44,974 bases of DNA from Aigarchaeota archaeon (GCA_025059415.1 JANXDQ010000001.1:30517-75490); one strand, 5' to 3'; numbered from the stretch's first letter, positions 28,895 through 39,503 are shown. The notes: generated by a model not told the origin, from the sequence alone. Numbers and translations: made by a program.

Positions 28895-29206
28895 TTGAGG
28901 GTAGCCGCCGTAGGTGATGGATTCTTTATCTCGCTTTGGCAGATGGCTGGCGCCGAGGGGTTCAGGGCGGAGAATGATGGAGAAGTGTTATCCACACTCA
29001 TGAAGTTAATTAAGGAAGGAGGATACTCGGTCATATTGCTACCAGAAAGATATGTCGAGTTAACTAGAGAGGTGAGGTTAAAGCTGATTAAGGAGGGGAA
29101 AATTGAGCCCATCTTCGCCTTCGTCCCAGAACGGGGATTAACGAAGAGGATGGGGGAGATAATGGAGAAGGCGGGTCTCGCAATCGGCGTGAAACTTGAG
29201 GTTTAG
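28895..29206 (+). CDS. atpF: A-type ATP synthase subunit F; TTG start
   Basis: LRVAAVGDGFFISLWQMAGAEGFRAENDGEVLSTLMKLIKEGGYSVILLPERYVELTREVRLKLIKEGKIEPIFAFVPERG; GGAGGAGAGGTG upstream. Confidence 0.88.
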   Translation: MRVAAVGDGFFISLWQMAGAEGFRAENDGEVLSTLMKLIKEGGYSVILLPERYVELTREVRLKLIKEGKIEPIFAFVPERGLTKRMGEIMEKAGLAIGVKLEV

Positions 29207-29222
29207 AGGAGGTGATTGAGAA

Positions 29223-29528
29223 GTGAGCCTTGCCTCACTAATACTCGAGGAAAAGAAGGCCATGCTCTATGTCCAAGAGGTGAAAGAAAAGGCGCAGAGA
29301 ATTCTGCAAGAGGCCGAAAGAAAAGCTGAAGAAATATTACGCACAGTCCAAAGCCCCGAGAAAATCCATGAGGAATTGGAGTCCTATAGGAAGGAGTTGG
29401 AGAAAGAGGTGGAAAAAATCCTGAGGGAACATCGTGAAAAAGCTGAGATGATAAAATCGCTTCCAGACGAGGTGATTGAGGAAGCAGTAAAGATCGTCGT
29501 CGAGGAGGTCTTGAAACATGAGCTCTGA
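29223..29528 (+). CDS. atpH: A-type ATP synthase subunit H (peripheral stalk coiled coil)
   Basis: Short helical protein between F and E; VKEKAQRILQEAERKAEEILR... Confidence 0.8.
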   Translation: MSLASLILEEKKAMLYVQEVKEKAQRILQEAERKAEEILRTVQSPEKIHEELESYRKELEKEVEKILREHREKAEMIKSLPDEVIEEAVKIVVEEVLKHEL

Positions 29529-30120
29529 CGCTATTCAGGTCCTAAAGGAGGAGATATGGAGGAGGGCGAGGGAGAAGGCTGAAAACATCATGAGGGAAGC
29601 CGAAGAGAAGGCTATGAAAATAATCGAGGCCGCGGAGATGAGGGTTAGGGAGGAAGTGCGGAGCAAGGTCGAGTCAGAAAAACTTGCCCTGAAGAGGAGG
29701 ACTCTCGGAAAGGCGTTGATGGACGGGAGAAGGGAGGTAATCTCGGCCAAAAACGAGGTACTCGAGAAAGTCTTTGAAAGAGCTGTGGAGAGGATAAATA
29801 CGCTTAGAGACTCAGACCTCTATAGGGGATTCCTGGTAAATAGCCTGAAAAGAGCGATCAAAAAATTCTCAGACATGAACGTGGAGGAACTCGCAATCTA
29901 CGTCAATGAGAAAGATCTAGAATTTCTCCAATCAAGAGTGCGTGAACTCAATCCACCTGTTAAGTTAAAATTTAGAAAGGGAGACTTCATCGGCGGGATG
30001 ATAGTTACGGACCCCGAAGAGAAGATGATATTCTACGACACGATTGAGGGTAGATTTGAGAGCCTTAAACCAATACTTCGAGAGAAAATCGCGTCGATAC
30101 TCTTTAGGAGGGTTGAGTGA
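29518..30120 (+). CDS. atpE: A-type ATP synthase subunit E
   Basis: EEIWRRAREKAENIMREAEEKAMKIIEAAE...; C-terminal KFRKGDFIGGMIVTDPEEKMIFYDTIEGRFESLKPILREKIASILF. Confidence 0.93.
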   Translation: MSSDAIQVLKEEIWRRAREKAENIMREAEEKAMKIIEAAEMRVREEVRSKVESEKLALKRRTLGKALMDGRREVISAKNEVLEKVFERAVERINTLRDSDLYRGFLVNSLKRAIKKFSDMNVEELAIYVNEKDLEFLQSRVRELNPPVKLKFRKGDFIGGMIVTDPEEKMIFYDTIEGRFESLKPILREKIASILFRRVE

Positions 30121-31891
30121 GGTGATTCGCGAGGGTGTGATTAGAAGGATTAATGGATCCCTGATCATAGCTGAGGGACTCCCGGACGCGAAGATCGGAG
30201 ATGTCGCCTACATCGGTGGACAGAGACTCATAGGAGAAGTTGTGAAGATTTCTGGAAATGAAGTCGACCTACAGTGCTATGAGGATACCAGTGGACTGAG
30301 ACCCGGGGAGCCGGTGGTCAACACGGGGAAGCCGTTGGTGGCCGAACTCGGTCCAGGGCTCGTCGGGGAGATATTCGATGGCCTTGAGAGGTCCGAACTC
30401 GAGTTATGGAGGCTTACTGGGCCGTTCATCAAGAAGGGTTACAGAATCGCGCCTTTAAGGAGGGATAAAAAGTGGCATTTCATCCCAAGGATTAAGGTGG
30501 GTGACCGCGTAACCGAGGGCGACATCCTGGGAATAGTCCGAGAGACATCCGTTGTGGAGCACAGAATCCTTACGCCGGTAGGCATTAACGGCGTTGTTGA
30601 GAGGATTGAGGAAGGAGATTTTAGGGTGGAAGAGCCCATAGCCGAGATCAGGCTGCCGAGCGGCGAAAAAAGGGAGATAACGATGGTCCAAGTTTGGCCT
30701 GTCAGAATTCCGAGGCCCTATAAGAGGAGATTGCCTGTAACTGACCCACTCTTCACGGGGCAAAGGGTCATAGACATGTTCTTCCCGGTCGCGAAAGGGG
30801 GAACCGCGGCCATACCGGGCGGATTTGGAAGCGGCAAGACGATAACCCTCCATCAAATCGCTAAGTGGTCTGACGCCGACATAGTGATCTACATTGGATG
30901 CGGTGAGAGGGGAAACGAGATGGCTGAGGTCATCACGAACTTCCCACAACTCGAGGACCCCAGAACCGGTAAGAAACTCATCGAGAGAGCGATATTCATA
31001 GCAAATGTCAGCAATCTCCCGGTGTCAGCCCGCGAAGCAAGCGTCTACATGGGGGTAACCATAGCGGAGTACCTCAGAGATCAGGGATACCATGTCGCCG
31101 TAATCATTGACTCAACATCGAGGTGGGCGGAGGCGTTGCGAGACCTCTCCGGCAGGCTTGAGGAGATCCCGGCAGAGGAAGGTTACCCGGCATACTTAGC
31201 GGAGAGGATAGCTGGGATCTATGAAAGGGCTGGGAAAGTCGTCGCCCTAGGAGGTGCCGATAGGGTGGGATCCGTGACGATTATGGGAGCGGTATCGCCT
31301 CCTGGAGGAGACTTCAGCGAGCCCGTAACCTCGACCACGATAAGGTACGTTGGATCTCTCTGGGCCTTAGATACAGAGCTCGCTTATAGAAGGCATTTCC
31401 CGGCGATAAACTGGCTAAGAAGCTTCACAAAGTACGTCGGTCTATTAGATGAGTTTTGGGGGAGATATGATCCAAATTGGAAGATTTATAGAGAGAGAGC
31501 CCTCGAGGTCTTAGAAGAGGCCTCGAGGCTCGAGGAGATCGCGAGGGTCATAGGTGAAAAGGCCCTTCCGGACGAGCAGAGACTCATCCTACTGGTTTCT
31601 GAGATAATCAGGGAGGGGTATCTCGTGCAACACGCATTCCACGAGGTAGACACGTACTGCCCGCCTGAAAAACAGGTAGAAATCCTGAAAGTGATAATCG
31701 GATTCTACGATCTGGCCAGGCCCCTGATCGAGGCCGGAGTCCCAGTCGATAGGCTCAGGGAACTTAGAAGCGTGATGGAGCTGTTAAGACTCAAGGAGAA
31801 AAAGACCCTGGAGGAGATAATGGAGGACTCCGCTAGGTTGAAGACGGAGTTGGAGTCGCTAAAGGCCGAATATGAGGTGAAGGCGGCTTAG
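30113..31891 (+). CDS. atpA: A-type ATP synthase subunit A (start TTG 30113 or GTG 30122)
   Basis: [75 protein letters not shown]. Confidence 0.98.
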   Translation: MSEVIREGVIRRINGSLIIAEGLPDAKIGDVAYIGGQRLIGEVVKISGNEVDLQCYEDTSGLRPGEPVVNTGKPLVAELGPGLVGEIFDGLERSELELWRLTGPFIKKGYRIAPLRRDKKWHFIPRIKVGDRVTEGDILGIVRETSVVEHRILTPVGINGVVERIEEGDFRVEEPIAEIRLPSGEKREITMVQVWPVRIPRPYKRRLPVTDPLFTGQRVIDMFFPVAKGGTAAIPGGFGSGKTITLHQIAKWSDADIVIYIGCGERGNEMAEVITNFPQLEDPRTGKKLIERAIFIANVSNLPVSAREASVYMGVTIAEYLRDQGYHVAVIIDSTSRWAEALRDLSGRLEEIPAEEGYPAYLAERIAGIYERAGKVVALGGADRVGSVTIMGAVSPPGGDFSEPVTSTTIRYVGSLWALDTELAYRRHFPAINWLRSFTKYVGLLDEFWGRYDPNWKIYRERALEVLEEASRLEEIARVIGEKALPDEQRLILLVSEIIREGYLVQHAFHEVDTYCPPEKQVEILKVIIGFYDLARPLIEAGVPVDRLRELRSVMELLRLKEKKTLEEIMEDSARLKTELESLKAEYEVKAA

Positions 31892-31894
31892 GAG

Positions 31895-33310
31895 GTGGAT
31901 GAAATGAGGCCTTCCAGGGAAAAGGCGGGGATGGTTTATAGGACGGTTAGGGAGATACGCGGCCCATTGATGATCGTCGAGGGAGTTAGAGGGGCCGGAT
32001 ACAACGAGGTAGTTGAGGTAAAACTCGCTGATGGAACAGAGATAATTGGAACCGTGCTCGACACTTACAGCGACAGGGCAGTAATACAGGTCTTCGGGCA
32101 CACAGAGGGGCTCAGCCTAGACGCGGCTGTGAGATTCACGGGAGATGTTTTGAGGATATCCCTCTCTGACGATCTTATAGGGAGGATCTTTAACGGGAGC
32201 TTTAAGCCGCTCGACGGCCTCCCCGAGCCCATAGGAAAAGAGAGGAGAGAGGTATTCGTCTCAATAATAAATCCCGCGGCCAGGGAGCCTCCGAGCGAAT
32301 TCATACAGACCGGGATCTCTGTGATCGATGGGATGAATTCCTTGGTGAGGGGACAGAAGTTACCAATATTCTCTGAGGCGGGTCTCCCACACAACGTAAT
32401 GGCCGCTCAGGTAGCGAGACAATCAACAGTCCTTGGACGCGAAGAGGAATTCGCCGTGGTCTTCTGCGCAATGGGAATCAAACACGAGGAATATGAGTTC
32501 TTTAGGAGGGAGTTTGAGCAAACCGGAGCTTTAGATAGATCAGTGATGGTGTTGAATCTAGCAGATGACCCAATCATCGAAAGAATACTCGCCCCAAGGA
32601 TAGCACTTACCATAACAGAGTACCTCGCCTTCGACCTCGACATGCATGTACTGGCAATATTAACTGACATGACGAGTTATTGTGAAGCCCTACGATCCAT
32701 CTCCATCGCCAAGGAAGAGGTCCCCGCGAGGAAGGGATACCCAGGCTACATGTACAGCGATCTAGCAACGATCTATGAGAGATCTGGGAAGATTAAGGGT
32801 AAGAAGGGATCAGTGACTTTGATGCCGATACTCACGATACCCGGCGGTGACATAACGCATCCAATTCCAGATCTAACAGGATACATCACTGAGGGCCAGC
32901 TAATACTAAGTCGCGATCTGGAGCTAAAGGGAATATATCCTCCTGTAAACCCCCTCCCGTCACTCTCTAGGCTCATGAAGGACGGCGTCGGCTCCGGGAA
33001 GACCAGGGAAGACCACATGGAGGTCTCAAACCAGCTCTACATGGCGTATGCCGAGGGCGTGAAGGCGAGGGACCTCTCGAGGATAATCGGTGAACTCGGG
33101 TTAAGCGAGAGAGAGCGGAGGTATCTCAAGTTCGCGGATGAATTCGAACGTAAATTCATAAATCAAGGAATCTACGAGAACAGGCCCATAGAGAAGACGC
33201 TCGAGATAGCTTGGGACCTCCTCTCCCTGCTCCCAGAAGATGAGTTAATCAGGATCAGCGAGGGTAACATCAAGAAATATCACCCGAAGTATAGGAAGAT
33301 GGCGGTCTAA
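31895..33310 (+). CDS. atpB: A-type ATP synthase subunit B
   Basis: [59 protein letters not shown]. Confidence 0.98.
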   Translation: MDEMRPSREKAGMVYRTVREIRGPLMIVEGVRGAGYNEVVEVKLADGTEIIGTVLDTYSDRAVIQVFGHTEGLSLDAAVRFTGDVLRISLSDDLIGRIFNGSFKPLDGLPEPIGKERREVFVSIINPAAREPPSEFIQTGISVIDGMNSLVRGQKLPIFSEAGLPHNVMAAQVARQSTVLGREEEFAVVFCAMGIKHEEYEFFRREFEQTGALDRSVMVLNLADDPIIERILAPRIALTITEYLAFDLDMHVLAILTDMTSYCEALRSISIAKEEVPARKGYPGYMYSDLATIYERSGKIKGKKGSVTLMPILTIPGGDITHPIPDLTGYITEGQLILSRDLELKGIYPPVNPLPSLSRLMKDGVGSGKTREDHMEVSNQLYMAYAEGVKARDLSRIIGELGLSERERRYLKFADEFERKFINQGIYENRPIEKTLEIAWDLLSLLPEDELIRISEGNIKKYHPKYRKMAV

Positions 33311-33311
33311 A

Positions 33312-33935
33312 ATGTCCACGACGATCCGCTATACCAAAGGATTTCTACTCGACTTCAAGAGAAGACTAGGATTTATTGAGAGCGCGCATGACCTACTCGA
33401 AGTAAAGAGAGATCACCTCATGAGAGAGATTAAGGAAAACCTCGAGAAATTAAAGAGGGTGAGGAAGAAAGTGGTGGAAGAGGTCATGGAGATCAATAGG
33501 AATTTCGCGCTCCTGCATGCCGCATATGGTAGCTCGGAGATCAAGACGGCGGCCGCCTTCCTAGAAGAAAAAGCGCGGGTCACCGTCATCCCGAGAAGTA
33601 TTTTAGGCGTGGTCGTTCCCCTCGTCAAGGAGATAAATACCCCGAGCTTGAAGACAAAATATCCACTCTATATCACCCCATTAGCCGAGAAAATTTCAAA
33701 TGTACTCTCCGATCTTGTAAGGCTCGCGGAGCTTGAGGCCGAAATCGAATTTATCCTAGAGGACCTAAGGACCACGAGCACTAGGGTGAATGCATTAGAG
33801 AGGGTGGTGATCCCCCGTTATAAGATGGTGATTAAGCGCATCCAAGACGTTTTGGACCACGAGATGCTCCAGGAATTCATGAGAATAAAACTCGTGAAGA
33901 GGATGCTTAGTAGGAGGGGTGGGGCTTGGACTTAA
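33312..33935 (+). CDS. atpD: A-type ATP synthase subunit D
   Basis: SAHDLLEVKRDHLMREI...RTTSTRVNALERVVIPRYKMVIKRIQDVLDHEMLQEFMRIKLVKR. Confidence 0.95.
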   Translation: MSTTIRYTKGFLLDFKRRLGFIESAHDLLEVKRDHLMREIKENLEKLKRVRKKVVEEVMEINRNFALLHAAYGSSEIKTAAAFLEEKARVTVIPRSILGVVVPLVKEINTPSLKTKYPLYITPLAEKISNVLSDLVRLAELEAEIEFILEDLRTTSTRVNALERVVIPRYKMVIKRIQDVLDHEMLQEFMRIKLVKRMLSRRGGAWT

Positions 33936-34921
33936 CCTACCTGATCTGCAGAGCCCATGGATTTGAAACGAAGTTACTCACGGCTGAACATATCAGAGAA
34001 CTTATGGCAGTTAACAGTCTAAAAGAACTCGTCGAAAGGCTTTCACAAACTGGCTATGGCCCAAAACTCAGAGACGCGAAAAACATCTGGGACCTGGAAC
34101 GTATATTCGCCGAAGAGTTGATGGATAAATTCCACAGGTTATTGGGGATATCGCCTGAGGGGGTCCTCAGAGATTTCCTAAAGACCTATTTCAGGAGATA
34201 TGAGGTCCAGAACCTCATTTGGCTCATTAGGATGAAGTGGAGAAAAGCTTCAGAGGAAGAGGTTAAGAGCATCCTGCTCCCAACCGAGAGGATAGGGGAT
34301 GTGAAATTTGAGCCATTGATCAAATTAGAGAGCCTAGAAGAGCTATTCGAACTGTTGGAAAACCAAGGATATCAAGGAATTGCAGCGTTTGGAGAAGATA
34401 TCTCATTAATTGAGTGCGCCCTCAGGAAAATCCATTATCAGCGGCTAATGGAACGCTTATCGAGGATAATCTTAGCCGACAGAAGAGATATCAGGAGTCT
34501 TTTAATACCCGAGATCGATCTCTCAAACCTCAAGTTATGCATTATCACACTTCTTCACAACTACGATGAAGACACAGTAAGAAAGCTCCTTATCAAAAAT
34601 CCAGGTGGAATATCCTTACGAGAGCTCCTAGCATCCGTCAAAATGGGAGATATCCGGAAATTTATAGAAAGCTTCCCGAACTATAGGGCGTTCCTGGAGA
34701 CCGTTCTCTCTGGAGAAGAGTGGAGGACCGATGTGGAGCAGTTGAGGGCTGTCAGAAAGGCGCTGTACCTCAAGCGGGTAGAGAGATACATAAGCTTCCT
34801 CTACGTCATGAAATACATCATCGATGTTGAGACAGAGTATAGGAATCTCCGATCGATTGCCTTGTCAATATACCATAATCTACCCGTTGAAGCGAGGGAA
34901 GAGCTGGTAATATTACCGTAA
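33926..34921 (+). CDS. atpC: A-type ATP synthase subunit C; TTG start
   Basis: Position after D; RDFLKTYFRRYEVQNLIWLIRMKW; C/AC39-like helical protein. Confidence 0.9.
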   Translation: MDLTYLICRAHGFETKLLTAEHIRELMAVNSLKELVERLSQTGYGPKLRDAKNIWDLERIFAEELMDKFHRLLGISPEGVLRDFLKTYFRRYEVQNLIWLIRMKWRKASEEEVKSILLPTERIGDVKFEPLIKLESLEELFELLENQGYQGIAAFGEDISLIECALRKIHYQRLMERLSRIILADRRDIRSLLIPEIDLSNLKLCIITLLHNYDEDTVRKLLIKNPGGISLRELLASVKMGDIRKFIESFPNYRAFLETVLSGEEWRTDVEQLRAVRKALYLKRVERYISFLYVMKYIIDVETEYRNLRSIALSIYHNLPVEAREELVILP

Positions 34922-35110
34922 TCAAGTCAACTTCACGAGTTTTATGAAGATTAATGCGAGGAGTATGGGGAGAATTGTCCCCAATAATATTGTGAGCAGT
35001 ATAGCCACATATATGCTCGGCTTCCGTAAAAAGTATAGCACTCCTAACGCTTGAAGGGTTATGAGTGTGATCAGGTAAAGAAGGAGCAATTTGAGAAGAC
35101 GTTTTCCCAT
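34922..35110 (-). CDS. Small 2-TM membrane protein downstream of atpK (62 aa)
   Basis: MGKRLLKLLLLYLITLITLQALGVLYFLRKPSIYVAILLTILLGTILPILLALIFIKLVKLT; same strand as K and I, ends exactly at the atpC stop. Confidence 0.6.
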   Translation of the reverse strand: MGKRLLKLLLLYLITLITLQALGVLYFLRKPSIYVAILLTILLGTILPILLALIFIKLVKLT

Positions 35111-35168
35111 ATGGAACTACGACTTAATTTTAATAGATAACATTATCGATTATGCATGTCTCCGAGGG

Positions 35169-35495
35169 TTAGGCTATCCAGATCAAGACCGCGACAAGTA
35201 GCCCGTAAATGGCGATTCCCTCGGCCAAACCCACGAAGATTATTGTTCGCCCAAGTAACTCAGGCCTCTCCGCCGCGCTTGCTATTGCAGCCACCGAGAT
35301 CCTGGCCACCGCGTATCCTGCTGCTATTGAACAGACCCCAACCGATAAGGCCATTGTTATAAACCTTATACTCTCAACTTCTGCCATCGGCGTTACTGCG
35401 TTTTGTTCAGCCGCGATTGCCGGATATAGGCTACCGGAAAACATTACCAAGAATGTTAAGAACATCGATAGTATTCTTCCTAAACCTGTTTTCAC
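35169..35495 (-). CDS. atpK: A-type ATP synthase subunit K (proteolipid c) with N-terminal signal-like segment
   Basis: GVCSIAAGYAVARISVAAIASAAERPELLGRTIIFVGLAEGIAIYGLLVAVLIWIA. Confidence 0.95.
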   Translation of the reverse strand: MKTGLGRILSMFLTFLVMFSGSLYPAIAAEQNAVTPMAEVESIRFITMALSVGVCSIAAGYAVARISVAAIASAAERPELLGRTIIFVGLAEGIAIYGLLVAVLIWIA

Positions 35496-35544
35496 GCCCT
35501 TCCCCCTCTACTTTAGCATTTGGATCAATTAATTAACCTTATTT

Positions 35545-37980
35545 TTACAGCTTCCAAGGTCTGTAAGGGGATCCTGTCCCATGGTAGAACTTTGTGAAGA
35601 ATTCGTAGTAGAGAAGCCTTAGGGCCTGGATCATGCAGACCATGAACTCTATCGTTAACGCAAATAAGTTGAGGAATATGAGTCCTATGCCTATGCCCAT
35701 TATCGGATTAGCTTCCATTAGCTTGTGAACGAATATGGCGAGCGCCGCGTGGACTATCGCGAATCCGGCTATTCTTGCGTATGAAAATGTATTAGCCAAG
35801 AATGCGGTCACAGTTTCAAGGATGCTAGCTATCCCCGCGGAGAATGACTCCTTGACGAAGACGGGTTTCAATATCATCATTAGCATGCCGGCGATCATTA
35901 GGGAGAAGGGCCACTGTAAGAGCGCACCTATCCCGAGTTCTGGAAACTCTAATATGCCGGGAACCACCGTTATCCCGACAAAGTAAAAAGCAGTTAATAT
36001 GAACCCTATAAATGATATTAACCCGGCTAAGCCATGTTGACTTAATATAGCTTCTGGTAAATCGTTACGTTTAAGTTCGTTGTAGATTGCCAACACCATC
36101 GCGAGCAATATTTGAGCAATGCCGAAAAATATCGCGATCTTTATGAGCCAAAGCGTCACGCTTGGATTCTCTATCCAGCCTGCGTGAAGTCCGGGGATGA
36201 GGGGGATTGTCTCGATTAAAAAGAATTCCCCAAAGAGGAGGCCGAAAAATGCCGAGGATATTCCGAGACCAATCATCAGGTTTCCGAGTTTCTGGGAGTT
36301 TAGACCCAAAAACTTCTTCTTAAAGACGCGGGAAAAGAAAATCCCGATAGCTATTATCGCGATCCCGTGGCCGAGATCTGGAAACATCAATCCAAACATC
36401 AACGTCCATAAAATGCCGGAGACAATTGTTGGATCCACTTCTCCGTGCTCGGGCCAACCATACTGAACAATCAAGCTTTCAAACGTATTGAAAGGCTTGG
36501 GATTTCTAAGGGCCGTTGGAACCTCTTCCCCGGGCTCTGGATCCATTACTTCAAAGAATAATGCCCCACCAACCCTCCCCCTAAGCTTCTCAAGTTCGAG
36601 CTTTAATTTCTCGATGTGATCCGCCAAGACCCACCCTTGGATAACGCGCATGGTTTCACTTTTCAGGGTTCCCATTAAGGCTTCACCAACCTTTAGATTC
36701 GTCTCCAGATAAGAGATGATTGCCCCCACCTTCGATGCAAATCTCGTCTTCAACTCCTCTAGTCTAGCTTCAACCTTTTCCTTTTCAATTAGATTTTCCT
36801 CGAGTTTCATATTTACATATTTGAGGACCTCGTCGATTTTTCTTGGCAACTTGGAAAGAACACTTATTTCTTTAAATCCAAATGATGTCAACTGGCTTCT
36901 AATCTCCTTGGATCGATCCCTGAGACAGACAACGTAGAGAAGCGCCGTTTCGTCTAGTTTGGTATCAAGGGTCCCCGCGAATGCCGATATCGTCTCAAAG
37001 TCCCCGGTTTCGGGTAATTCGTCGGTTAACTTCTTGAGGTTTTCTAGAATTGAGCTTAGTCTTTCCAGGCGCCTTCTCTCTCCCTCAATTCTATGAATCT
37101 GCATCTTTATGGAATTATATTCTATTTGAAATCTATTGATTAAATCTCTGACTTCCTTTTCATCCAATTCTATCTCTTCTGCGTGTTGCATGGAGTGATG
37201 GGGAAGTATTCCACGGAGTTTCACAACCTCCTCGTAGAGCGCTCTCAACCGTCCGGCTTCAGATGAGTCTTCCTCAATGAACCCCATCAACCGCTCCTTG
37301 AGATCATTCAACTCCTTCTCAATTGACTTTACCTTGTCGCCAATCTTCGATAACTCTTCATCGATTAGGGATATCGCTTCTTGGCAATCCTTTGGAAATC
37401 CGTCGGGAAATTTTACAACCTCGAAGTTGAGGCCAGTTAAGGCCCTATCTACCTCGTTCCAGCGATCCATTAAGCCCACTAAATATATCAGGACCTGGCC
37501 ATCGGAAAGATCCACATGTTTCATGGCGAATAATCCATTGGCCATAAGCTTCTGTAATTCTTGGAGTCCATTTCTGGGTAATATTCCGATTGTTGAGAAT
37601 ACTTCGCCAAAGCTCCCGACTTCCGGCAACTGTTTCTCTCCCATGCGTAGCAATGCCTCAACGACCATCTTCATCCTCATGAGATTGGATTGTTTGGTTA
37701 GATAATCATCCAATGTGTTCTTAAGCCTAGTATACTCCTCGTAGAGGTTTCCCTCTTCTTCAAAAAAGCTTCCAGTCAGCATTCTGCTAAGTTCAATAAA
37801 TTTACGATATATCGTTTCCAGCTCCCTCAATTTCTCGGTTTCCATTTCTCTGAACCTAGATGCATCTTCATTTGTTAGCTTTCTGAGCTGGATTACTCCG
37901 AGCTCTCCCAATCTTCTAAGGACTCGGGCTTCATGATCCCTTAGAGTAACGATTAGCAACTTCTTGGCGGGAATTATCAA
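35545..37980 (-). CDS. atpI: A-type ATP synthase subunit I (a); TTG start
   Basis: N-terminal coiled coil; MFGLMFPDLGHGIAIIAIGIFF...LANTFSYARIAGFAIVHAALAIFV...FMVCMIQALRLLYYEFFTKFYHGTGSPYRPWKL. Confidence 0.97.
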   Translation of the reverse strand: MIIPAKKLLIVTLRDHEARVLRRLGELGVIQLRKLTNEDASRFREMETEKLRELETIYRKFIELSRMLTGSFFEEEGNLYEEYTRLKNTLDDYLTKQSNLMRMKMVVEALLRMGEKQLPEVGSFGEVFSTIGILPRNGLQELQKLMANGLFAMKHVDLSDGQVLIYLVGLMDRWNEVDRALTGLNFEVVKFPDGFPKDCQEAISLIDEELSKIGDKVKSIEKELNDLKERLMGFIEEDSSEAGRLRALYEEVVKLRGILPHHSMQHAEEIELDEKEVRDLINRFQIEYNSIKMQIHRIEGERRRLERLSSILENLKKLTDELPETGDFETISAFAGTLDTKLDETALLYVVCLRDRSKEIRSQLTSFGFKEISVLSKLPRKIDEVLKYVNMKLEENLIEKEKVEARLEELKTRFASKVGAIISYLETNLKVGEALMGTLKSETMRVIQGWVLADHIEKLKLELEKLRGRVGGALFFEVMDPEPGEEVPTALRNPKPFNTFESLIVQYGWPEHGEVDPTIVSGILWTLMFGLMFPDLGHGIAIIAIGIFFSRVFKKKFLGLNSQKLGNLMIGLGISSAFFGLLFGEFFLIETIPLIPGLHAGWIENPSVTLWLIKIAIFFGIAQILLAMVLAIYNELKRNDLPEAILSQHGLAGLISFIGFILTAFYFVGITVVPGILEFPELGIGALLQWPFSLMIAGMLMMILKPVFVKESFSAGIASILETVTAFLANTFSYARIAGFAIVHAALAIFVHKLMEANPIMGIGIGLIFLNLFALTIEFMVCMIQALRLLYYEFFTKFYHGTGSPYRPWKL

Positions 37981-38203
37981 GCCTTCTTCCCATTAAGGGG
38001 AAATTCTTGTTTAATTTAAACTTGAGCTGTAAATCCTTTCTTCTTCGCAGGAGATCCGCCGAATAAAACCTTCATCACCTCGTTTATATTCTATCATCCT
38101 CCATTATTCTTAGGACTCCGGGCTCGGCGCGTAATTGAAAGAGATACGATCGGCTAAGTGATTACTTTTCGCCTATCGAGAACGATGAGCGTGGAGATGC
38201 GAT

Positions 38204-38710
38204 TCAATCTGTGGAGTGTGTCTTTGCCTCGAGGATTTCGAGGAGGCCCTCTTTATCTAATGCTATTAGGAGTTCGTCATAGGTGGCATCTATCTCCCTG
38301 ACGCATGTGTCGGGGAAGTTTAAGTCTATGACGATCCTGTGTTTCCAATAGTATCCACCTCCTTGGAGGTTCAGCCTCGTGAATAGGCCTATGAGGCGGG
38401 GGCCGAGCTTCAGATTCTTGACGTTCAAGAGGAATTCGACGAAGCAGTTTCTGTAGGCCTTCTCGTAAACATCGCCGTAAAACGTGTTGAAGTACACGTA
38501 GAGGGGGTGATCCCTCGTATATGTTTCCCAGCTCGTGAACTTTGTGTATATGGCCTGCCAGGATCCATCCTTCAAGATCATGTCTTCAAGGGAGATGGGC
38601 CTCTTCCAGCAGGACACGATGTAACCTCTTTCCTCTAGCATCGGTATGATGTATCCCCGTATTACCCCCTGCCTGATGAGCTCCAGCTTTTCGCGGAGAC
38701 TTAAGCCCAT
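38204..38710 (-). CDS. Hypothetical protein (168 aa)
   Basis: Open frame with GGGCTTAAGTC/TTTATATTTTTTA promoter-like context upstream; no family recognised. Confidence 0.7.
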   Translation of the reverse strand: MGLSLREKLELIRQGVIRGYIIPMLEERGYIVSCWKRPISLEDMILKDGSWQAIYTKFTSWETYTRDHPLYVYFNTFYGDVYEKAYRNCFVEFLLNVKNLKLGPRLIGLFTRLNLQGGGYYWKHRIVIDLNFPDTCVREIDATYDELLIALDKEGLLEILEAKTHSTD

Positions 38711-38804
38711 ATAACCACGCTACCCAATTCACTATCCCTGAATCTGCCTTTCACTCATAAAAAATATAAATAAAAATATTTTTGGTGGTGTTGAAATTCG
38801 GCTA

Positions 38805-39503
38805 CTAAAGGACTTTCTTCAACGCATCTTCTAGAGCTTCCTCCGTCGTTCCGCTGCCTATGAATCGGGCCACCTCTCTGTGCTCCCTGTCCAGGATCAC
38901 GTAGGTCGGGGTTCCCTCTACGCCATACTCCTTGAAGACCCTTCCGTTGTCCACGAGGTGCACCCAGTCGGTGCCGTGTTTTTTGATGAATTCGCTGGCT
39001 ATTTCCCGAAACTCTTCACTCGACGAATCGCCATACATGACCGATATGAAGACTACTCGGTTTCCATATTTCTCCTCAATTTCCTTGATCACGGGCGTCA
39101 TCTTAACGCAGTGGCCGCATAGGGGAGACATGAACTCTAGGAACACCGGCCTCCCACTGAACTGGGATAAGCTCCCCATCTCCCCTGTCAATCCTAGTGA
39201 ATCAATTTCCGGGAGAGCGAAGTCGGGCGCTGATCTCAAAGTAGTTTCCGTAAAGGTGGTTTCCGCGGTAGAACTGGATACAGATGTAGTTGTGGAGGTT
39301 GCGGTACTCGTCGCGGGGAGCGGCTGGACGGTTATCAAAAATATCATGATGAAGATTATGGATATTATCACCGCTAAGGCCCCTAATCTAGTACCATAAT
39401 AATAGCCCCGGTGAGATGTCTTCATGTGTTGTTTTAGGGCTGCCGGAGTGGCGAAAACCTTTCCGCAGGTCCGGCATTTGTTCCTCGAAGTCATCGGGCT
39501 CAA
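38805..39503 (-). CDS. C2H2 zinc finger - TM - thioredoxin-like (TlpA/AhpC-TSA) fusion protein
   Basis: KCRTCGKVFATPAALKQHMKTSH; TM GALAVIISIIFIMIFLITV; S/T-rich linker; PVFLEFMSPLCGHCVKMTPVIKEIEEKYGNRVVFISVMYGD...YGVEGTPTYVILD. Confidence 0.9.
   Translation of the reverse strand: MSPMTSRNKCRTCGKVFATPAALKQHMKTSHRGYYYGTRLGALAVIISIIFIMIFLITVQPLPATSTATSTTTSVSSSTAETTFTETTLRSAPDFALPEIDSLGLTGEMGSLSQFSGRPVFLEFMSPLCGHCVKMTPVIKEIEEKYGNRVVFISVMYGDSSSEEFREIASEFIKKHGTDWVHLVDNGRVFKEYGVEGTPTYVILDREHREVARFIGSGTTEEALEDALKKVL

Noticed and set aside
30455-30949. 164-aa minus ORF antisense to atpA
   Set aside because: Overlaps the highly conserved catalytic subunit; shadow ORF.
38932-39399. 155-aa plus ORF antisense to the C2H2-thioredoxin gene
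   Set aside because: The sense frame has clear thioredoxin motifs; this one has none.
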